Assembly: GCF_000175935.2 (NCBI RefSeq)
Contig: NC_014837.1
Coordinates: 4,304,709 to 4,368,708 of the forward strand
Reading direction: 5' to 3'
Length of the DNA: 64,000 nucleotides
From: Pantoea sp. At-9b
Lineage (GTDB): Bacteria > Pseudomonadota > Gammaproteobacteria > Enterobacterales > Enterobacteriaceae
Shown here in pieces: positions 34,569 to 49,325 of this stretch. The notes beneath the pieces are model-generated. The model did no database searches, was not told the origin of the DNA, and saw nothing but the letters and a program-made list of their open reading frames with translations. The translations under genes and the position numbers were made by a program. Positions within the stretch are counted from its first letter, which is position 1, and each line of letters starts with the position of its first letter.

Positions 34569-35009
34569 ATGGCCGATATTACCTTAATCAGTGGCAGTAC
34601 CCTTGGCAGCGCCGAATATGTCGCCGAACATCTGGAAGAAAAACTGCAGGAAGCGGGCTTCTCAACCGAGATGCTGCATGGACCGGAGTTGGATGAGGTG
34701 CCGCAGGAAGGTATCTGGCTGGTTGTGACCTCAACACACGGAGCTGGCGAGCTGCCGGATAACCTGCTGCCCTTCTATGAAGCCTTAAAAGAGACCCAGC
34801 CGGATCTCTCTGGCGTGCGTTATGGTGCTGTGGGCATTGGTAACCACGAATACGATCTATTCTGTGGCGCGATCAAACTGCTGGAAGATCAGTTGAACCA
34901 GTTGGGCGCCACACGTATTGGTGATCGTCTTGAGATCGACGTTCTGGAACATGAAATCCCGGAAGATCCGGCAGAGGTGTGGGTCGCGAGCTGGAAAACG
35001 CAGTTATAA
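34569..35009 (+). CDS. mioC: Flavodoxin-like protein MioC
   Basis: FMN-binding protein reported to act as electron carrier for biotin synthase. Its 146 residues carry the flavodoxin phosphate loop LISGSTLGSAEYVAEHL, VTSTHGAGELPDNL and the flavin loop VGIGNHEYDLFCGA. Transcription from its promoter runs directly into oriC. It is located between asnC and oriC, as in E. coli. Confidence 0.95.
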   Translation: MADITLISGSTLGSAEYVAEHLEEKLQEAGFSTEMLHGPELDEVPQEGIWLVVTSTHGAGELPDNLLPFYEALKETQPDLSGVRYGAVGIGNHEYDLFCGAIKLLEDQLNQLGATRIGDRLEIDVLEHEIPEDPAEVWVASWKTQL

Positions 35010-35094
35010 GACGATCCAACCCGGTTGGGGATCGTGAAATCAAGGCGATCCCCAGAGTATTCCGCTGTTTTATGCTTTTTATTTTTCGATCTCC

Positions 35095-35340
35095 TGTGGA
35101 TAACATAGATTAATTCATGCGTATAACCGGTAGTTATCCCAAGAATAACCGCTGATGCTTTTCTGAGCTGTGGGTAACTCGCCATTTTGATCTCAGCTTA
35201 TACGGATCTGGATCACTGATCATTCACAGCAAACGATCCTGACCAACCTGCTGTTGAATAACCCTTTTTCCGTGTTATCAACAAGAGCGGGCGATCCTAA
35301 TAAGAGATCTAACAGGAAGATCATCCAAAGAATAAAGATC
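35095..35340. other. oriC: Chromosomal replication origin oriC
   Basis: Lies between mioC and mnmG and aligns along its length with minimal E. coli oriC (about 245 bp) in reverse orientation. DnaA sites: R4 TTATCCACA on the minus strand (35095-35103); R2-like TTATCCCAA (35134-35142); R3-like TTACCCACA minus (35169-35177); R1-position TTATCAACA (35275-35283), one base off consensus. About nine GATC sites lie inside for Dam/SeqA. The TGAATGATCAGTGATCC stretch equals the IHF-side region of E. coli. A GGGGATCG/CGATCCCC hairpin (35027-35053) lies on the mioC side; the remainder of the 440-bp gap holds the mnmG promoter. Confidence 0.95.
35297..35340 (-). other. oriC duplex-unwinding element, three 13-mers
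   Basis: On the minus strand: L GATCTTTATTCTT (35328-35340), M GATCTTCCTGTTA (35310-35322), R GATCTCTTATTAG (35297-35309). The R copy is identical to E. coli; M is the least A/T-rich. Confidence 0.85.
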
Positions 35341-35369
35341 CTTTCTTTTAAACCTCAGGATCGCACGGC

Positions 35370-35398
35370 TTTCACCGTAGACAGAATTTCAGTAGAAT
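35370..35398 (+). promoter_or_regulatory. mnmG promoter
   Basis: TTTCAC (35370-35375), 17 bp, TAGAAT (35393-35398), then a GC-rich discriminator (CCACCGCCC) of the kind associated with stringent control, as for E. coli gidA. Confidence 0.6.
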
Positions 35399-35449
35399 CC
35401 ACCGCCCAGGGCAATGATCCCTGTCCGAATATTAACGAGGTACCACTTC

Positions 35450-37339
35450 ATGTTTTATCCAGATCCTTTTGACGTCATCGTAATTGGTGGTGGTCATGCG
35501 GGCACAGAAGCCGCGATGGCTGCTGCCCGAATGGGTCAGCAAACCCTGTTACTCACCCATGACATTGATAAGCTTGGACAAATGTCCTGTAACCCGGCAA
35601 TCGGTGGCATCGGCAAAGGACACCTGGTGAAGGAAGTGGATGCCCTCGGTGGTTTGATGGCAACGGCAATCGACAAAGCGGGTATCCAGTTTAGGATACT
35701 AAACGCCAGCAAAGGGCCGGCTGTCCGTGCGACCCGTGCTCAGGCTGACCGCGTGTTGTATCGCCAGGCAGTACGTACTGCGCTGGAGAATCAGCCTAAC
35801 CTGATGATCTTCCAGCAAGCGGTTGATGATCTGATCGTAGAAAACGATCGCGTAGTCGGGGCTGTTACCCAAATGGGGTTGAAGTTCCGCGCTAAAACCG
35901 TGGTGCTGACCGTCGGGACCTTCCTGGACGGTAAAATTCATATCGGCATGGATAACTACAGCGGTGGTCGTGCTGGCGATCCGCCTTCTATCCCGCTGTC
36001 AAAACGCTTGCGTGCGCTGCCGCTGCGTGTTGGTCGCCTGAAAACCGGCACACCGCCGCGTATTGATGCCCGTACCATCGACTTCAGCCAGCTGGCTCCT
36101 CAGCATGGTGATAACCCGATGCCGGTGTTCTCGTTCATGGGCAATGTGTCACAGCATCCACAGCAGGTGCCGTGCTGGATCACCTACACCAACGAACAAA
36201 CCCACGATGTGATCCGCAACAACCTCGATCGCAGCCCGATGTATGCCGGGGTGATCGAAGGGATCGGCCCACGTTATTGCCCGTCGATCGAAGACAAAGT
36301 GATGCGCTTTGCCGATCGTAATGCGCATCAGATCTTCCTCGAGCCGGAAGGGCTGACCAGCAACGAAATTTACCCGAACGGCATCTCGACCAGTCTGCCA
36401 TTCGATGTGCAGATGCAAATCGTCCGTTCGATGAAGGGTCTGGAAAACGCGAAGATTGTACGTCCGGGTTATGCCATCGAATATGATTTCTTCGACCCAC
36501 GCGATTTGAAACCGACGCTGGAGAGCAAATTTATCCAGGGTCTGTTCTTTGCGGGCCAGATCAACGGTACCACCGGTTACGAAGAAGCGGCGGCACAGGG
36601 GTTACTGGCTGGCCTGAACGCAGCCCGCCAGTCAGCTGACAAAGAAGGCTGGGCACCGCGCCGCGATCAGGCTTACATGGGCGTGCTGGTTGACGACCTG
36701 TGTACGCTGGGAACCAAAGAACCGTACCGCATGTTTACCTCACGCGCTGAATATCGTCTGATGCTGCGTGAAGACAACGCCGATCTGCGTCTGACCGAAG
36801 CCGGTCGCGAAATGGGGCTGGTGGATGATGCGCGTTGGGCGCGTTACAACCAGAAACTGGAAGCGATTGAGCAAGAACGCCAGCGTCTGCGTGATCTGTG
36901 GGTGCATCCCAAATCAGAAAACGTGGATGAAGTGAACAGCATTCTCAGTGCACCGCTGACCAAAGAAGCCAGTGGTGAAGATTTGCTGCGTCGCCCGGAA
37001 ATGACCTACGCGTTGCTGACCTCGCTCAACAGCTATGGTCCGGTACTGGCGGATGAACAGGCCGCAGAGCAGGTTGAAATCCAGGTAAAATACGAAGGTT
37101 ACATTGCCCGCCAGCAGGAAGAGATTGATCGCCAGCAGCGCAATGAAAACACCTTGCTGCCCGTCGATCTTGATTACCGTCAGGTGAGCGGTCTGTCGAA
37201 TGAAGTGATTGCGAAGCTCAATGATCACAAACCCAGCTCGATCGGCCAGGCATCCCGCATCTCTGGCATTACGCCAGCTGCGATCTCCATTTTGCTGATT
37301 TACCTGAAAAAACAGGGTCTGCTGCGTAAAAGCGCCTGA
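35450..37339 (+). CDS. mnmG: tRNA uridine 5-carboxymethylaminomethyl modification enzyme MnmG (GidA)
   Basis: FAD-dependent partner of MnmE that builds the cmnm5 group on wobble U34 of several tRNAs. The 629-residue product begins [20 protein letters not shown] (FAD-binding GxGxxG-type loop), with [31 protein letters not shown], and the C-terminal [12 protein letters not shown] and [13 protein letters not shown] segments. It is essentially colinear with E. coli. ATG 35450 matches E. coli; the frame is open 36 nt further upstream but without support. Its partner mnmE is also in this window at 60-61 kb. Confidence 0.97.
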   Translation: MFYPDPFDVIVIGGGHAGTEAAMAAARMGQQTLLLTHDIDKLGQMSCNPAIGGIGKGHLVKEVDALGGLMATAIDKAGIQFRILNASKGPAVRATRAQADRVLYRQAVRTALENQPNLMIFQQAVDDLIVENDRVVGAVTQMGLKFRAKTVVLTVGTFLDGKIHIGMDNYSGGRAGDPPSIPLSKRLRALPLRVGRLKTGTPPRIDARTIDFSQLAPQHGDNPMPVFSFMGNVSQHPQQVPCWITYTNEQTHDVIRNNLDRSPMYAGVIEGIGPRYCPSIEDKVMRFADRNAHQIFLEPEGLTSNEIYPNGISTSLPFDVQMQIVRSMKGLENAKIVRPGYAIEYDFFDPRDLKPTLESKFIQGLFFAGQINGTTGYEEAAAQGLLAGLNAARQSADKEGWAPRRDQAYMGVLVDDLCTLGTKEPYRMFTSRAEYRLMLREDNADLRLTEAGREMGLVDDARWARYNQKLEAIEQERQRLRDLWVHPKSENVDEVNSILSAPLTKEASGEDLLRRPEMTYALLTSLNSYGPVLADEQAAEQVEIQVKYEGYIARQQEEIDRQQRNENTLLPVDLDYRQVSGLSNEVIAKLNDHKPSSIGQASRISGITPAAISILLIYLKKQGLLRKSA

Positions 37340-37386
37340 TTTACCACGGGGCGGGCCTGCTCGCCCCCGTTAATGGAATTCTCGTC

Positions 37387-38004
37387 GTGATTAACAAACT
37401 CTCCGCGCTGCTGAAAGCGGCAAACATTTCCCTCTCCGATCAACAAAAACAACAGCTGGTTGGCTATGTTGAGTTGCTGCATAAATGGAATAAGGCCTAT
37501 AACCTGACATCAGTGCGCGATCCGCAGCAGATGCTGGTGCGCCATATTCTCGACAGCATTGTGGTGGAGCCGCATTTACAGGGTGAGCGCTTTATTGATG
37601 TCGGCACCGGACCGGGATTACCGGGCATTCCGTTGGCGATTGTGCGTCCGCAGTCTCACTTTACGCTGCTCGACAGCCTGGGTAAGCGTGTGCGTTTCCT
37701 GCGCCAGGTTCAGCATGAGTTAGGGCTTACTAACGTTACGCCAGTGCAGAGCCGTGTTGAAGAGTTCCCGGCCGAGCCGCCGTTTGATGGGGTGATCAGC
37801 CGTGCTTTCGCATCACTTGAGGATATGGTGAACTGGTGCCATCATCTGCCTGCGGCACAAGGACACTTTTATGCCCTGAAAGGGGTGCGTCCGGATGATG
37901 AAATAACCACCTTACCGGCTGGTTTTGTCGTGCAGCAGGTTTATCCGTTGCACGTCCCGGAACTGGACGGTGAGCGTCACCTGGTGGTCATCGCCCGTCA
38001 ATAG
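37387..38004 (+). CDS. rsmG: 16S rRNA m7G527 methyltransferase RsmG (GidB)
   Basis: SAM-dependent enzyme methylating N7 of G527 in 16S rRNA; loss gives low-level streptomycin resistance in other bacteria. The 205-residue product (E. coli 207) begins with GTG at 37387 (product [18 protein letters not shown]). It contains [19 protein letters not shown] motif [17 protein letters not shown] and [12 protein letters not shown]. It follows mnmG by 47 nt, the ancestral gidA-gidB pair. Confidence 0.96.
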   Translation: MINKLSALLKAANISLSDQQKQQLVGYVELLHKWNKAYNLTSVRDPQQMLVRHILDSIVVEPHLQGERFIDVGTGPGLPGIPLAIVRPQSHFTLLDSLGKRVRFLRQVQHELGLTNVTPVQSRVEEFPAEPPFDGVISRAFASLEDMVNWCHHLPAAQGHFYALKGVRPDDEITTLPAGFVVQQVYPLHVPELDGERHLVVIARQ

Positions 38005-38010
38005 CCCCTT

Positions 38011-38044
38011 AAATGGTATGGATTAACACCAATCTATACCATTT
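38011..38044 (+). repeat. Inverted repeat after rsmG
   Basis: Fourteen-base arms (AAATGGTATGGATT and AATCTATACCATTT, one mismatch) around a 6-nt loop. No T-tract follows, so it may be a weak or factor-aided terminator of mnmG-rsmG. Confidence 0.5.
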
Positions 38045-38717
38045 GAGTTACTCAACCGGTTGGATAAAAAATCAGCAATCGAACACCAGACGATAAAGAG
38101 ATTTATTCAGCAGGGCAGGGGAAGCAAGTTAACATTCCCGTTAGAAATTATCCGAAAAGCTCTGTTACATTTAACGTTTAATTCACATTTTATTATCAGT
38201 TAGATCACTTCTCTGGGTGTATTTACGGAAAAGGATAGTCACGTCGGAAAATATAACTCTGCAATAAATCGGCGTGCGTAATATCAGTTTTACGTTTTTA
38301 TTGCGCCGGGAGATGTCAATAGAGTGTTTTTATCGTTAATCCAGCCGATGTGACCAGAATATATTTTTATCTTTTTGAAAAGTATAGATTTGCACCTGCA
38401 TTGAAATCGATATTTCTTTGTTCAAAACAAAATCGCATCATGCCCACATGCTTATAATGTGATCTAAAGCACGCTTTAAAAGCAAGTCGCAGGCGCAATT
38501 TCACCTGCTGAATCCATCTCTGCTGGATGCGAATCTTTTGAAAAATAGCCCTCCGGAAAGAAATTTAAATAATTGTTCACCTTTTCGCTACTTAGCGATT
38601 GAAATCGCAGGTGCGGCCCGTATAATTTGCACGGCTTTTGCTGCTTGACTCAAATGAGTAAAGGCAGTCTTATACGACACGCGACATACCCCGTTTGGGG
38701 CAGGAGAGTTCAGCACC
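38045..38717. other. A/T-rich rsmG-atpI intergenic region
   Basis: About 670 bp, visibly more A/T-rich than flanking genes, with no coding frame I can support. It ends in the strong atp promoter. A comparable long gap precedes atpI in E. coli, so it is probably a regulatory spacer rather than lost genes. Confidence 0.6.
38599..38626 (+). promoter_or_regulatory. atp operon promoter
   Basis: TTGAAA (38599-38604), 16-bp spacer, TATAAT (38621-38626); the leader to atpI is about 85 nt. Confidence 0.75.
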
Positions 38718-39925
<1,208 letters not shown>

Positions 39926-39957
39926 TTTTTTATCTCAACTACTTAGCTTTTAACTGA

Positions 39958-40792
<835 letters not shown>

Positions 40793-40806
40793 GGAGGGAG
40801 GGGCTG

Positions 40807-41340
40807 ATGTCTGAACTGATTACTGTAGCTCGCCCCTACGCCAAAGCAGCTTTTGACTTTGCTGTTGAGCATCAAAGTATTGAACGCTGGCAAAATATGC
40901 TGGCGTTTGCCGCAGAAGTGGCTGGCAACGAACAGATGGCAGATCTCCTTGCTGGTGCATTAGCACCGGAAGCTTTATCTGCTTCTTTCATCGCAGTCTG
41001 TGGTGATCAACTGGATGAATACGCCCAGAACCTGATTAAGGTGATGGCGGAAAACGGACGTTTGACAGCGCTTCCGGCTGTACTGGAACAGTTCATTCAA
41101 CTGCGTGACGCGCACGAAGCGACGGCCGAAGTTGATGTGATTTCTGCCAGTACGCTGAGTGACAGCCAGCTGACCAAAATCAGCGCCGCGATGGAAAAAC
41201 GTCTGTCACGCAAAGTTAAGCTGAATTGCAAAATTGATAAGTCTGTAATGGCAGGCGTGGTCATCCGTGCGGGTGATCTGGTGATTGATGGCAGCGTGCG
41301 CGGCCGTCTTGAGCGTCTGGCAGACGTCTTGCAGTCTTAA
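40807..41340 (+). CDS. atpH: F0F1 ATP synthase subunit delta
   Basis: Cap of the peripheral stalk binding alpha N-termini and the b dimer. It has 177 residues: [20 protein letters not shown] at the N-terminus and [20 protein letters not shown] at the C-terminus, the family signature. GGAGGGAGGGG lies immediately upstream. Confidence 0.97.
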   Translation: MSELITVARPYAKAAFDFAVEHQSIERWQNMLAFAAEVAGNEQMADLLAGALAPEALSASFIAVCGDQLDEYAQNLIKVMAENGRLTALPAVLEQFIQLRDAHEATAEVDVISASTLSDSQLTKISAAMEKRLSRKVKLNCKIDKSVMAGVVIRAGDLVIDGSVRGRLERLADVLQS

Positions 41341-41354
41341 GGGGACTGGAGCAT

Positions 41355-42896
41355 ATGCAACTGAATTCCACCGAAATCAGCGAACTGATCAAGCAGCGCA
41401 TTGCTCAGTTCAATGTCGTGAGCGAAGCTCACAATGAAGGTACTATTGTTTCTGTAAGTGACGGTATCATCCGCGTACACGGCCTGGCCGATGTGATGCA
41501 GGGTGAAATGATTGCCCTGCCGGGCAACCGTTACGCTATCGCCCTGAACCTCGAGCGTGACTCTGTAGGTGCAGTGGTGATGGGTCCTTACGCTGACCTC
41601 GCCGAAGGCATGAAGGTTAAGTGTACTGGCCGTATTCTGGAAGTGCCGGTTGGTCGTGGCCTGCTGGGTCGTGTTGTTAACACCCTGGGTGCTCCGATCG
41701 ATGGTAAAGGCGCAATCGACAACGACGGCTTCTCGCCGGTTGAAGTGATTGCACCGGGCGTTATCGACCGTCAGTCTGTTGATGAGCCGGTTCAAACCGG
41801 TTACAAATCTGTCGATGCGATGATTCCAATCGGCCGTGGCCAGCGTGAGCTGATCATCGGTGACCGTCAGACCGGTAAAACCGCGATGGCGATCGACGCC
41901 ATCATCAACCAGCGTGACTCAGGCATCAAATGCGTGTACGTCGCGATCGGTCAGAAAGCCTCTACCATCTCTAACGTGGTACGTAAGCTGGAAGAACACG
42001 GCGCGCTGGCTAACACCATCGTGGTTGTTGCTTCGGCTTCTGAATCTGCTGCACTGCAATACCTGGCACCGTATGCCGGTTGCGCAATGGGTGAGTACTT
42101 CCGTGACCGCGGTGAAGATGCACTGATCGTGTACGATGACCTGTCCAAGCAGGCTGTTGCTTACCGTCAGATTTCTCTGCTGCTGCGTCGTCCGCCGGGT
42201 CGTGAAGCGTTCCCTGGCGACGTGTTCTACCTCCACTCGCGTCTGCTGGAGCGTGCATCACGCGTAACCGCTGACTACGTTGAGCGTTTCACCAACGGTG
42301 AAGTGAAAGGTAAGACCGGCTCACTGACTGCACTGCCGATTATCGAAACTCAGGCGGGTGACGTTTCTGCGTTCGTTCCGACCAACGTGATTTCAATCAC
42401 CGATGGTCAGATCTTCCTGGAATCTAACCTGTTCAACTCCGGTATTCGTCCGGCAGTTAACCCGGGTATCTCCGTATCCCGTGTGGGTGGTGCTGCTCAG
42501 ACCAAGATCATCAAGAAACTGTCTGGTGGTATCCGTACCGCACTGGCACAGTATCGTGAACTGGCTGCGTTCTCTCAGTTCGCATCCGATCTGGATGACG
42601 CGACCCGTAAACAGCTGAGCCACGGTCAGAAAGTGACCGAGCTGCTGAAACAGAAACAGTATGCGCCGATGTCCGTTGCGCAGCAGGGTCTGGTGCTGTT
42701 TGCTGCTGAGCGCGGCTTCCTGAACGATGTCGAGCTGGCAAAAATTGGTAGCTTCGAAGCAGCGCTGCTGGCGTTTGCTGACCGCGACCACGCCGAGCTG
42801 ATGGCTGAAATCAATCAGGCGGGTAACTACAACAACGAAATCGAAGAGAAGCTGAAAGGCCTCCTCGAAACGTTTAAAGCAACCCAGTCCTGGTAA
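41355..42896 (+). CDS. atpA: F0F1 ATP synthase subunit alpha
   Basis: Regulatory nucleotide-binding subunit of the F1 hexamer. Its 513 residues include the P-loop [11 protein letters not shown] near residue 170, [20 protein letters not shown], the arginine finger in [17 protein letters not shown], and a C-terminal helical domain. Length equals E. coli. SD is GGGGACTGGAG. Confidence 0.98.
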   Translation: MQLNSTEISELIKQRIAQFNVVSEAHNEGTIVSVSDGIIRVHGLADVMQGEMIALPGNRYAIALNLERDSVGAVVMGPYADLAEGMKVKCTGRILEVPVGRGLLGRVVNTLGAPIDGKGAIDNDGFSPVEVIAPGVIDRQSVDEPVQTGYKSVDAMIPIGRGQRELIIGDRQTGKTAMAIDAIINQRDSGIKCVYVAIGQKASTISNVVRKLEEHGALANTIVVVASASESAALQYLAPYAGCAMGEYFRDRGEDALIVYDDLSKQAVAYRQISLLLRRPPGREAFPGDVFYLHSRLLERASRVTADYVERFTNGEVKGKTGSLTALPIIETQAGDVSAFVPTNVISITDGQIFLESNLFNSGIRPAVNPGISVSRVGGAAQTKIIKKLSGGIRTALAQYRELAAFSQFASDLDDATRKQLSHGQKVTELLKQKQYAPMSVAQQGLVLFAAERGFLNDVELAKIGSFEAALLAFADRDHAELMAEINQAGNYNNEIEEKLKGLLETFKATQSW

Positions 42897-42948
42897 TGTC
42901 TGGCGGCTTGTCTGAAAAGGCAGGCCGCAAGGCTTTGAGGAGAAGCTA

Positions 42949-43815
42949 ATGGCCGGCGCAAAAGAGATACGTACCAAGATCGGAAGCGTGAAAAACACGC
43001 AGAAGATCACCAAAGCGATGGAAATGGTCGCCGCCTCCAAGATGCGTAAAACGCAGGAACGCATGGCGGCCAGCCGTCCGTATGCAGATACCATGCGCAA
43101 AGTGATTGGTCACCTTGCGTTAGGCAATCTGGAATACAAGCACCCTTACCTGGATGAGCGCGACGTTAAGCGCGTCGGCTACCTGGTCGTTTCGACTGAC
43201 CGCGGGCTTTGTGGTGGTTTGAACATTAACCTGTTCAAAAAAGTGCTGGCAGAAATGAAAGCCTGGACCGATAAAGGCGTACAGAGCGATCTGGCGATTA
43301 TCGGCTCAAAAGGGCTTGGTTTCTTCGGCTCTGTGGGTGGCAACATCGTGGCACAGGTCACAGGCATGGGTGATAAGCCTTCACTGTCTGAACTGATCGG
43401 TCCGGTAAAAGTGATGTTGCAGGCTTATGATGAAGGCCGCATCGACAAGCTGTATGTCGTCAGCAACAAATTTAATAACACCATGTCTCAGACTCCGACC
43501 ATTACCCAACTGCTGCCGTTACCGCCAGCGGAAGGTGAAGAAGAGATGAAGGCGAAGACCTGGGATTACCTGTACGAACCCGATCCGAAGGCGCTGCTGG
43601 ATACCCTGCTGCGTCGTTATGTCGAATCGCAGGTTTATCAGGGTGTGGTGGAAAACCTGGCCAGTGAGCAGGCCGCACGTATGGTAGCGATGAAAGCCGC
43701 AACCGATAACGGCGGAAATCTGATCAAAGAGCTGCAGTTGGTTTACAACAAAGCTCGTCAGGCCAGCATCACCCAGGAACTTACCGAGATCGTCTCGGGA
43801 GCCTCCGCGGTTTAA
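42949..43815 (+). CDS. atpG: F0F1 ATP synthase subunit gamma
   Basis: Central rotor shaft. It has 288 residues with long N- and C-terminal helices: [20 protein letters not shown] at the start and [19 protein letters not shown] at the end. [12 protein letters not shown] is the conserved core strand. E. coli has 287. Confidence 0.97.
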   Translation: MAGAKEIRTKIGSVKNTQKITKAMEMVAASKMRKTQERMAASRPYADTMRKVIGHLALGNLEYKHPYLDERDVKRVGYLVVSTDRGLCGGLNINLFKKVLAEMKAWTDKGVQSDLAIIGSKGLGFFGSVGGNIVAQVTGMGDKPSLSELIGPVKVMLQAYDEGRIDKLYVVSNKFNNTMSQTPTITQLLPLPPAEGEEEMKAKTWDYLYEPDPKALLDTLLRRYVESQVYQGVVENLASEQAARMVAMKAATDNGGNLIKELQLVYNKARQASITQELTEIVSGASAV

Positions 43816-45243
<1,428 letters not shown>

Positions 45244-45267
45244 TAACGGTTTCCCGGGAGGAATGAT

Positions 45268-45687
45268 ATGGCTATGACTTATCACCTGGATGTTGTCAGC
45301 GCGGAGCAACAAATGTTCTCCGGCCTGGTGCAGAAAATCCAGGTGTCAGGTAGCGAAGGTGAGCTGGGGATTTACCCTGGTCACGCCCCGCTCCTGACTG
45401 CCATTAAGCCTGGTATGATTCGCATCGTTAAACAGCACGGCGAAGAGGAGTATATCTACCTCTCTGGCGGCGTGCTGGAAGTACAGCCGGGCAGCACCAC
45501 CGTTCTGGCCGACACCGCGATTCGTGGTGAAGACCTGGACGAGGCGCGCGCGCTGGAAGCGAAACGTAAAGCAGAAGAACACATGAGCAGCAGCCACGGC
45601 GACGTGGACTATGCTCAGGCTTCTGCCGAACTGGCGAAAGCTATCGCGAAACTGCGTGTTATCGAGCTGACCAAAAAAGCGATGTAA
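45268..45687 (+). CDS. atpC: F0F1 ATP synthase subunit epsilon
   Basis: Rotor-foot subunit and inhibitor of ATP hydrolysis. Its 139 residues include a beta-sandwich ([39 protein letters not shown]) and a C-terminal helical hairpin ([14 protein letters not shown]). It ends the operon, followed by a strong terminator. Confidence 0.97.
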   Translation: MAMTYHLDVVSAEQQMFSGLVQKIQVSGSEGELGIYPGHAPLLTAIKPGMIRIVKQHGEEEYIYLSGGVLEVQPGSTTVLADTAIRGEDLDEARALEAKRKAEEHMSSSHGDVDYAQASAELAKAIAKLRVIELTKKAM

Positions 45688-45709
45688 TCAGGCTTTATGC
45701 GTCACGAAG

Positions 45710-45739
45710 TGCCAGCCCATTGGGCTGGCATTTTTTTTG
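45710..45739 (+). terminator. atp operon terminator
   Basis: TGCCAGCCCA/TGGGCTGGCA stem followed by eight Ts. Confidence 0.92.
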
Positions 45740-45768
45740 CCTGCTGTTCCGGAAAAAATAAAAACAAC

Positions 45769-45836
45769 GCGATAAATCGCGTCGCTACGGCGTCGCGATA
45801 TTTTGCACCTGGCGTAGCGGTGCAATTTATTGCGCA
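45769..45836. repeat. Palindromic intergenic repeat, copy 1
   Basis: Two inverted units, GCGATAAATCGCGTCGCTAC (45769-45788) and GTAGCGGTGCAATTTATTGC (about 45814-45833), facing each other. Same family as the repeats at 55.3 kb and 59.2 kb but more diverged. Confidence 0.7.
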
Positions 45837-45933
45837 CTGCCTTTCATCATCCTCTAATTTCGATCCGAGAAAAATGTAGTAATCTCAGAGGTAAACCTTA
45901 AACTTTCGAAAGCTAAAACTGAGCAGGATAGTT

Positions 45934-47304
45934 ATGTCTACTAGTGCGATGAGTGTGGTGATTCTTGCTGCTGGCAAGGGCACCCGTATGTATTCGGATC
46001 TCCCCAAAGTTCTGCACACCCTGGCTGGAAAACCCATGGTTCAGCATGTGATTGACGCCGCCACCGGGCTGGGTGCACAGCAAATCCATCTGGTTTACGG
46101 CCACGGCGGCGATCAACTCAAAGCTCTGCTTTCCGGCAACACCCTGAATTGGGTGCTACAGGCGCAACAGCTTGGTACTGGGCATGCGATGCAGCAGGCC
46201 GCGCCTTATTTTGCAGATGACGAAGACATTGTGATGTTATACGGCGATGTGCCGTTGATCTCGCTGGAGACGTTACAACGCCTGCGCGCGGCCAAACCGG
46301 CTGGCGGCATCGGCCTGCTTACCGTGGTGCTGGATAATCCGACCGGCTATGGCCGCATCGTGCGTGAAAATGACACCATCACCGGTATCGTGGAACAAAA
46401 AGATGCGACGCCAGAGCAGCTGAAGATTCAGGAAATCAACACCGGCATCCTGATTGCCAATGGCGGCGATCTCAAACGCTGGCTGTCGCAGTTGAACAAT
46501 AACAACGCGCAGGGCGAGTTCTACATTACTGACATTATTGCCATGGCTCATCAGGAAGGGCGTCTGGTTCAGGCAGTGCATCCGGCACGTATCAGTGAAA
46601 CCGATGGTGTCAACAACCGCCTGCAACTGGCTGCGCTGGAGCGCGCGTACCAGGCGGAACAGGCCGAGAAACTGTTGCTGGCAGGTGTGATGCTGCGTGA
46701 TCCGGCACGTTTCGATCTGCGTGGCACGCTGAAACATGGCCGCGATGTGGAAATCGATACCAATGTCATTATCGAAGGCAACGTTACCTTGGGCGATCGG
46801 GTGAAAATCGCGGCGGGTTGCATCATCAAAAACAGCGTGATCGCTGACGATTGTGAAATCAGCGCGTATTCGGTGATCGAAGATGCCAGTCTGGCTGCGG
46901 CCTGCACCGTTGGCCCCTTTGCTCGTCTGCGCCCCGGCAGTGAACTGGGGGAGAAGGCGCACGTTGGCAACTTTGTGGAAATGAAAAAAGCCACCCTCGG
47001 TAAGGGATCTAAAGCCGGTCACCTCTCGTATCTTGGCGACGCTGAGATTGGTGACGATGTGAATATCGGCGCGGGCACCATCACCTGTAATTACGATGGG
47101 GCGAACAAATCCAAAACCATCATTGGTGACAACGTGTTTGTCGGTTCCGATACTCAGCTGGTGGCCCCGGTCACTGTCGCCAGTGGCGCAACTATCGCCG
47201 CAGGCACCACGGTAATGAAAGACGTTCCCGCCGCCGTTCTGGTCTACAACCGTAAAGAACAGAACCAGAAAGCAGGCTGGCTGCGCCCGGAAAAGAAAAA
47301 GTAA
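45934..47304 (+). CDS. glmU: Bifunctional UDP-GlcNAc pyrophosphorylase / GlcN-1-P acetyltransferase GlmU
   Basis: Last two steps of UDP-GlcNAc synthesis for peptidoglycan and LPS. Its 456 residues comprise a uridyltransferase domain with [20 protein letters not shown] and YGDVPLIS, then a left-handed beta-helix with hexapeptide repeats ([33 protein letters not shown]) and the acetyltransferase active site, ending [13 protein letters not shown]. coli length is identical. It is upstream of glmS, with 144 bp between. Confidence 0.97.
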   Translation: MSTSAMSVVILAAGKGTRMYSDLPKVLHTLAGKPMVQHVIDAATGLGAQQIHLVYGHGGDQLKALLSGNTLNWVLQAQQLGTGHAMQQAAPYFADDEDIVMLYGDVPLISLETLQRLRAAKPAGGIGLLTVVLDNPTGYGRIVRENDTITGIVEQKDATPEQLKIQEINTGILIANGGDLKRWLSQLNNNNAQGEFYITDIIAMAHQEGRLVQAVHPARISETDGVNNRLQLAALERAYQAEQAEKLLLAGVMLRDPARFDLRGTLKHGRDVEIDTNVIIEGNVTLGDRVKIAAGCIIKNSVIADDCEISAYSVIEDASLAAACTVGPFARLRPGSELGEKAHVGNFVEMKKATLGKGSKAGHLSYLGDAEIGDDVNIGAGTITCNYDGANKSKTIIGDNVFVGSDTQLVAPVTVASGATIAAGTTVMKDVPAAVLVYNRKEQNQKAGWLRPEKKK

Positions 47305-47448
47305 TTTTTAAGGGCCGACAAAGATCGGCCTGTTAGCAGTAACTATAACTACATCCCCACTCTCTACAAGGCTCGGGGAACCGGCACTGCCGGATATCAG
47401 GTCAGATGACAACGCAATGGCCGAAAGCCATGAAGTCAGGAAACTATT

Positions 47449-49278
47449 ATGTGTGGAATTGTTGGTGCAGTAGCACAGCGCGACATTGCAGAGATTCTGC
47501 TGGAAGGTCTGCGTCGTCTTGAGTATCGCGGTTACGATTCGGCGGGTTTGGCCGTCGTTGATCGTCAGGGCCATGTGACGCGTCTGCGCCGCCTCGGCAA
47601 AGTGCAAAAACTGGCAGAAGCGGCGGAACAGCAGCCGTTGATTGGTGGCACTGGTATCGCGCATACCCGTTGGGCTACCCACGGTGAACCCTCAGAAGCC
47701 AATGCGCATCCGCATATCTCTGAGCACATCATCATTGTGCATAACGGCATCATTGAGAACCATGAGCCGTTGCGCGCACAGCTGATTGAGCGTGGCTACA
47801 CGTTCGCGTCAGAAACAGACACCGAAGTGGTGGCTCATCTGGTGCACTGGGAACAGAAGCAAGGGGGTTCGCTGCGTGAAGTGGTGCTGCGCGTAATCCC
47901 GCAACTGCGTGGTGCCTATGGCATGGTGATCATGGACAGCCGCGATCCCTCACTGCTGGTGGCCGCCCGTTCCGGCAGCCCGTTGGTGGTCGGTCGTGGC
48001 GTCGGCGAAAACTTTATTGCCTCCGACCAGCTGGCACTGCTGCCGGTGACACGTCGCTTCATCTATTTGGAAGAGGGCGATATCGCCGAGATTACCCGCC
48101 GCGAAGTGACCATTGTCGATCGTAGTGGTACGCCGGTAAATCGCGCCGAGATTGAATCTAACGTCCAGTACGATGCCGGTGACAAAGGTATTTATCGTCA
48201 CTACATGCAGAAAGAGATTTATGAACAGCCGATGGCGATCAAAAACACCTTAACCGGTCGTTTCAGCCACGGTGAGGTGGATCTTAGCGAGCTTGGTCCA
48301 CAGGCGGAAACCTTGTTGAGCAAGGTTGAGCATATCCAGATTATCGCCTGCGGCACCTCATACAACTCCGGCATGGTATCGCGCTACTGGTTCGAGTCGC
48401 TGGCCAACATTCCCTGCGATGTCGAAATTGCCTCTGAATTTCGCTACCGCAAATCGGCGGTGCGTAAAAATAGCCTGCTGATCACTCTGTCACAGTCCGG
48501 TGAAACCGCCGATACGCTGGCGGCGCTGCGTCTGTCGAAAGAACTGGGTTACCTCGGCTCACTGGCCATCTGTAACGTCGCCGGTTCATCACTGGTACGC
48601 GAATCTGATTTGTCGCTGATGACCAAAGCGGGCACCGAGATCGGCGTGGCCTCCACCAAAGCCTTTACCACGCAGCTCACGGTGTTACTGATGCTGGTGG
48701 CAAAACTGGGCCGTCTGCACGGCATGTCTGCCGACACGGAACACGAGATTGTGCATGCCTTACAGGCGCTGCCGAGCCGTATTGAGCAGATGCTGGCGCA
48801 GGATAAAGTGATCGAAAACTTGGCTGAAGGTTTCTCTGACAAGCATCATGCGTTGTTCCTTGGCCGTGGCGATCAGTATCCGATTGCGATGGAAGGGGCG
48901 CTGAAGCTGAAGGAGATCTCCTATATCCACGCTGAAGCCTATGCGGCGGGTGAGCTGAAACATGGCCCGCTGGCGCTGATTGATGCCGATATGCCGGTTA
49001 TCGTGGTCGCGCCCAATAACGAATTGCTGGAGAAGCTGAAATCCAACATTGAAGAGGTGCGTGCACGCGGCGGTTTGCTGTATGTGTTTGCCGATCAGGA
49101 TGCTGGATTTAGTGACAGTGATGGTATGAAGATTATCTCCCTGCCGCATGTGGAAGACGTGATCGCGCCTATCTTCTATACCGTGCCGCTGCAACTTCTT
49201 TCCTATCACGTGGCGTTGATTAAAGGCACCGATGTCGATCAACCGCGTAATCTGGCGAAATCAGTTACTGTTGAATAA
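47449..49278 (+). CDS. glmS: Glutamine-fructose-6-phosphate aminotransferase GlmS
   Basis: Makes glucosamine-6-phosphate from fructose-6-P and glutamine, the entry to amino-sugar synthesis. Its 609 residues comprise an N-terminal glutaminase with nucleophile Cys2 ([12 protein letters not shown]) and [13 protein letters not shown], then two SIS domains ([52 protein letters not shown]), ending [13 protein letters not shown]. The glmU-glmS spacer (47305-47448) corresponds to the region where E. coli glmUS mRNA is cleaved and activated by GlmZ; I can see only a weak GGCCGA/TCGGCC hairpin there. Confidence 0.97.
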   Translation: MCGIVGAVAQRDIAEILLEGLRRLEYRGYDSAGLAVVDRQGHVTRLRRLGKVQKLAEAAEQQPLIGGTGIAHTRWATHGEPSEANAHPHISEHIIIVHNGIIENHEPLRAQLIERGYTFASETDTEVVAHLVHWEQKQGGSLREVVLRVIPQLRGAYGMVIMDSRDPSLLVAARSGSPLVVGRGVGENFIASDQLALLPVTRRFIYLEEGDIAEITRREVTIVDRSGTPVNRAEIESNVQYDAGDKGIYRHYMQKEIYEQPMAIKNTLTGRFSHGEVDLSELGPQAETLLSKVEHIQIIACGTSYNSGMVSRYWFESLANIPCDVEIASEFRYRKSAVRKNSLLITLSQSGETADTLAALRLSKELGYLGSLAICNVAGSSLVRESDLSLMTKAGTEIGVASTKAFTTQLTVLLMLVAKLGRLHGMSADTEHEIVHALQALPSRIEQMLAQDKVIENLAEGFSDKHHALFLGRGDQYPIAMEGALKLKEISYIHAEAYAAGELKHGPLALIDADMPVIVVAPNNELLEKLKSNIEEVRARGGLLYVFADQDAGFSDSDGMKIISLPHVEDVIAPIFYTVPLQLLSYHVALIKGTDVDQPRNLAKSVTVE

Positions 49279-49290
49279 TCAGTAAGAAAG

Positions 49291-49320
49291 GCGGGGCTGC
49301 AATGGCCCCGCTTCATTTTT
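49291..49320 (+). terminator. glmS terminator
   Basis: GCGGGGC/GCCCCGC stem (49291-49297, 49305-49311) followed by TTCATTTTT. Confidence 0.85.
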
Positions 49321-49325
49321 AAACG

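Noticed and set aside
38011..38044. Calling the rsmG-downstream inverted repeat a rho-independent terminator
   Set aside because: No T-tract on the plus strand and an A/T-rich stem; kept only as an inverted repeat.
46273..47022. Open frame of 249 codons antisense to glmU
   Set aside because: No domain similarity; glmU is intact and fully conserved.
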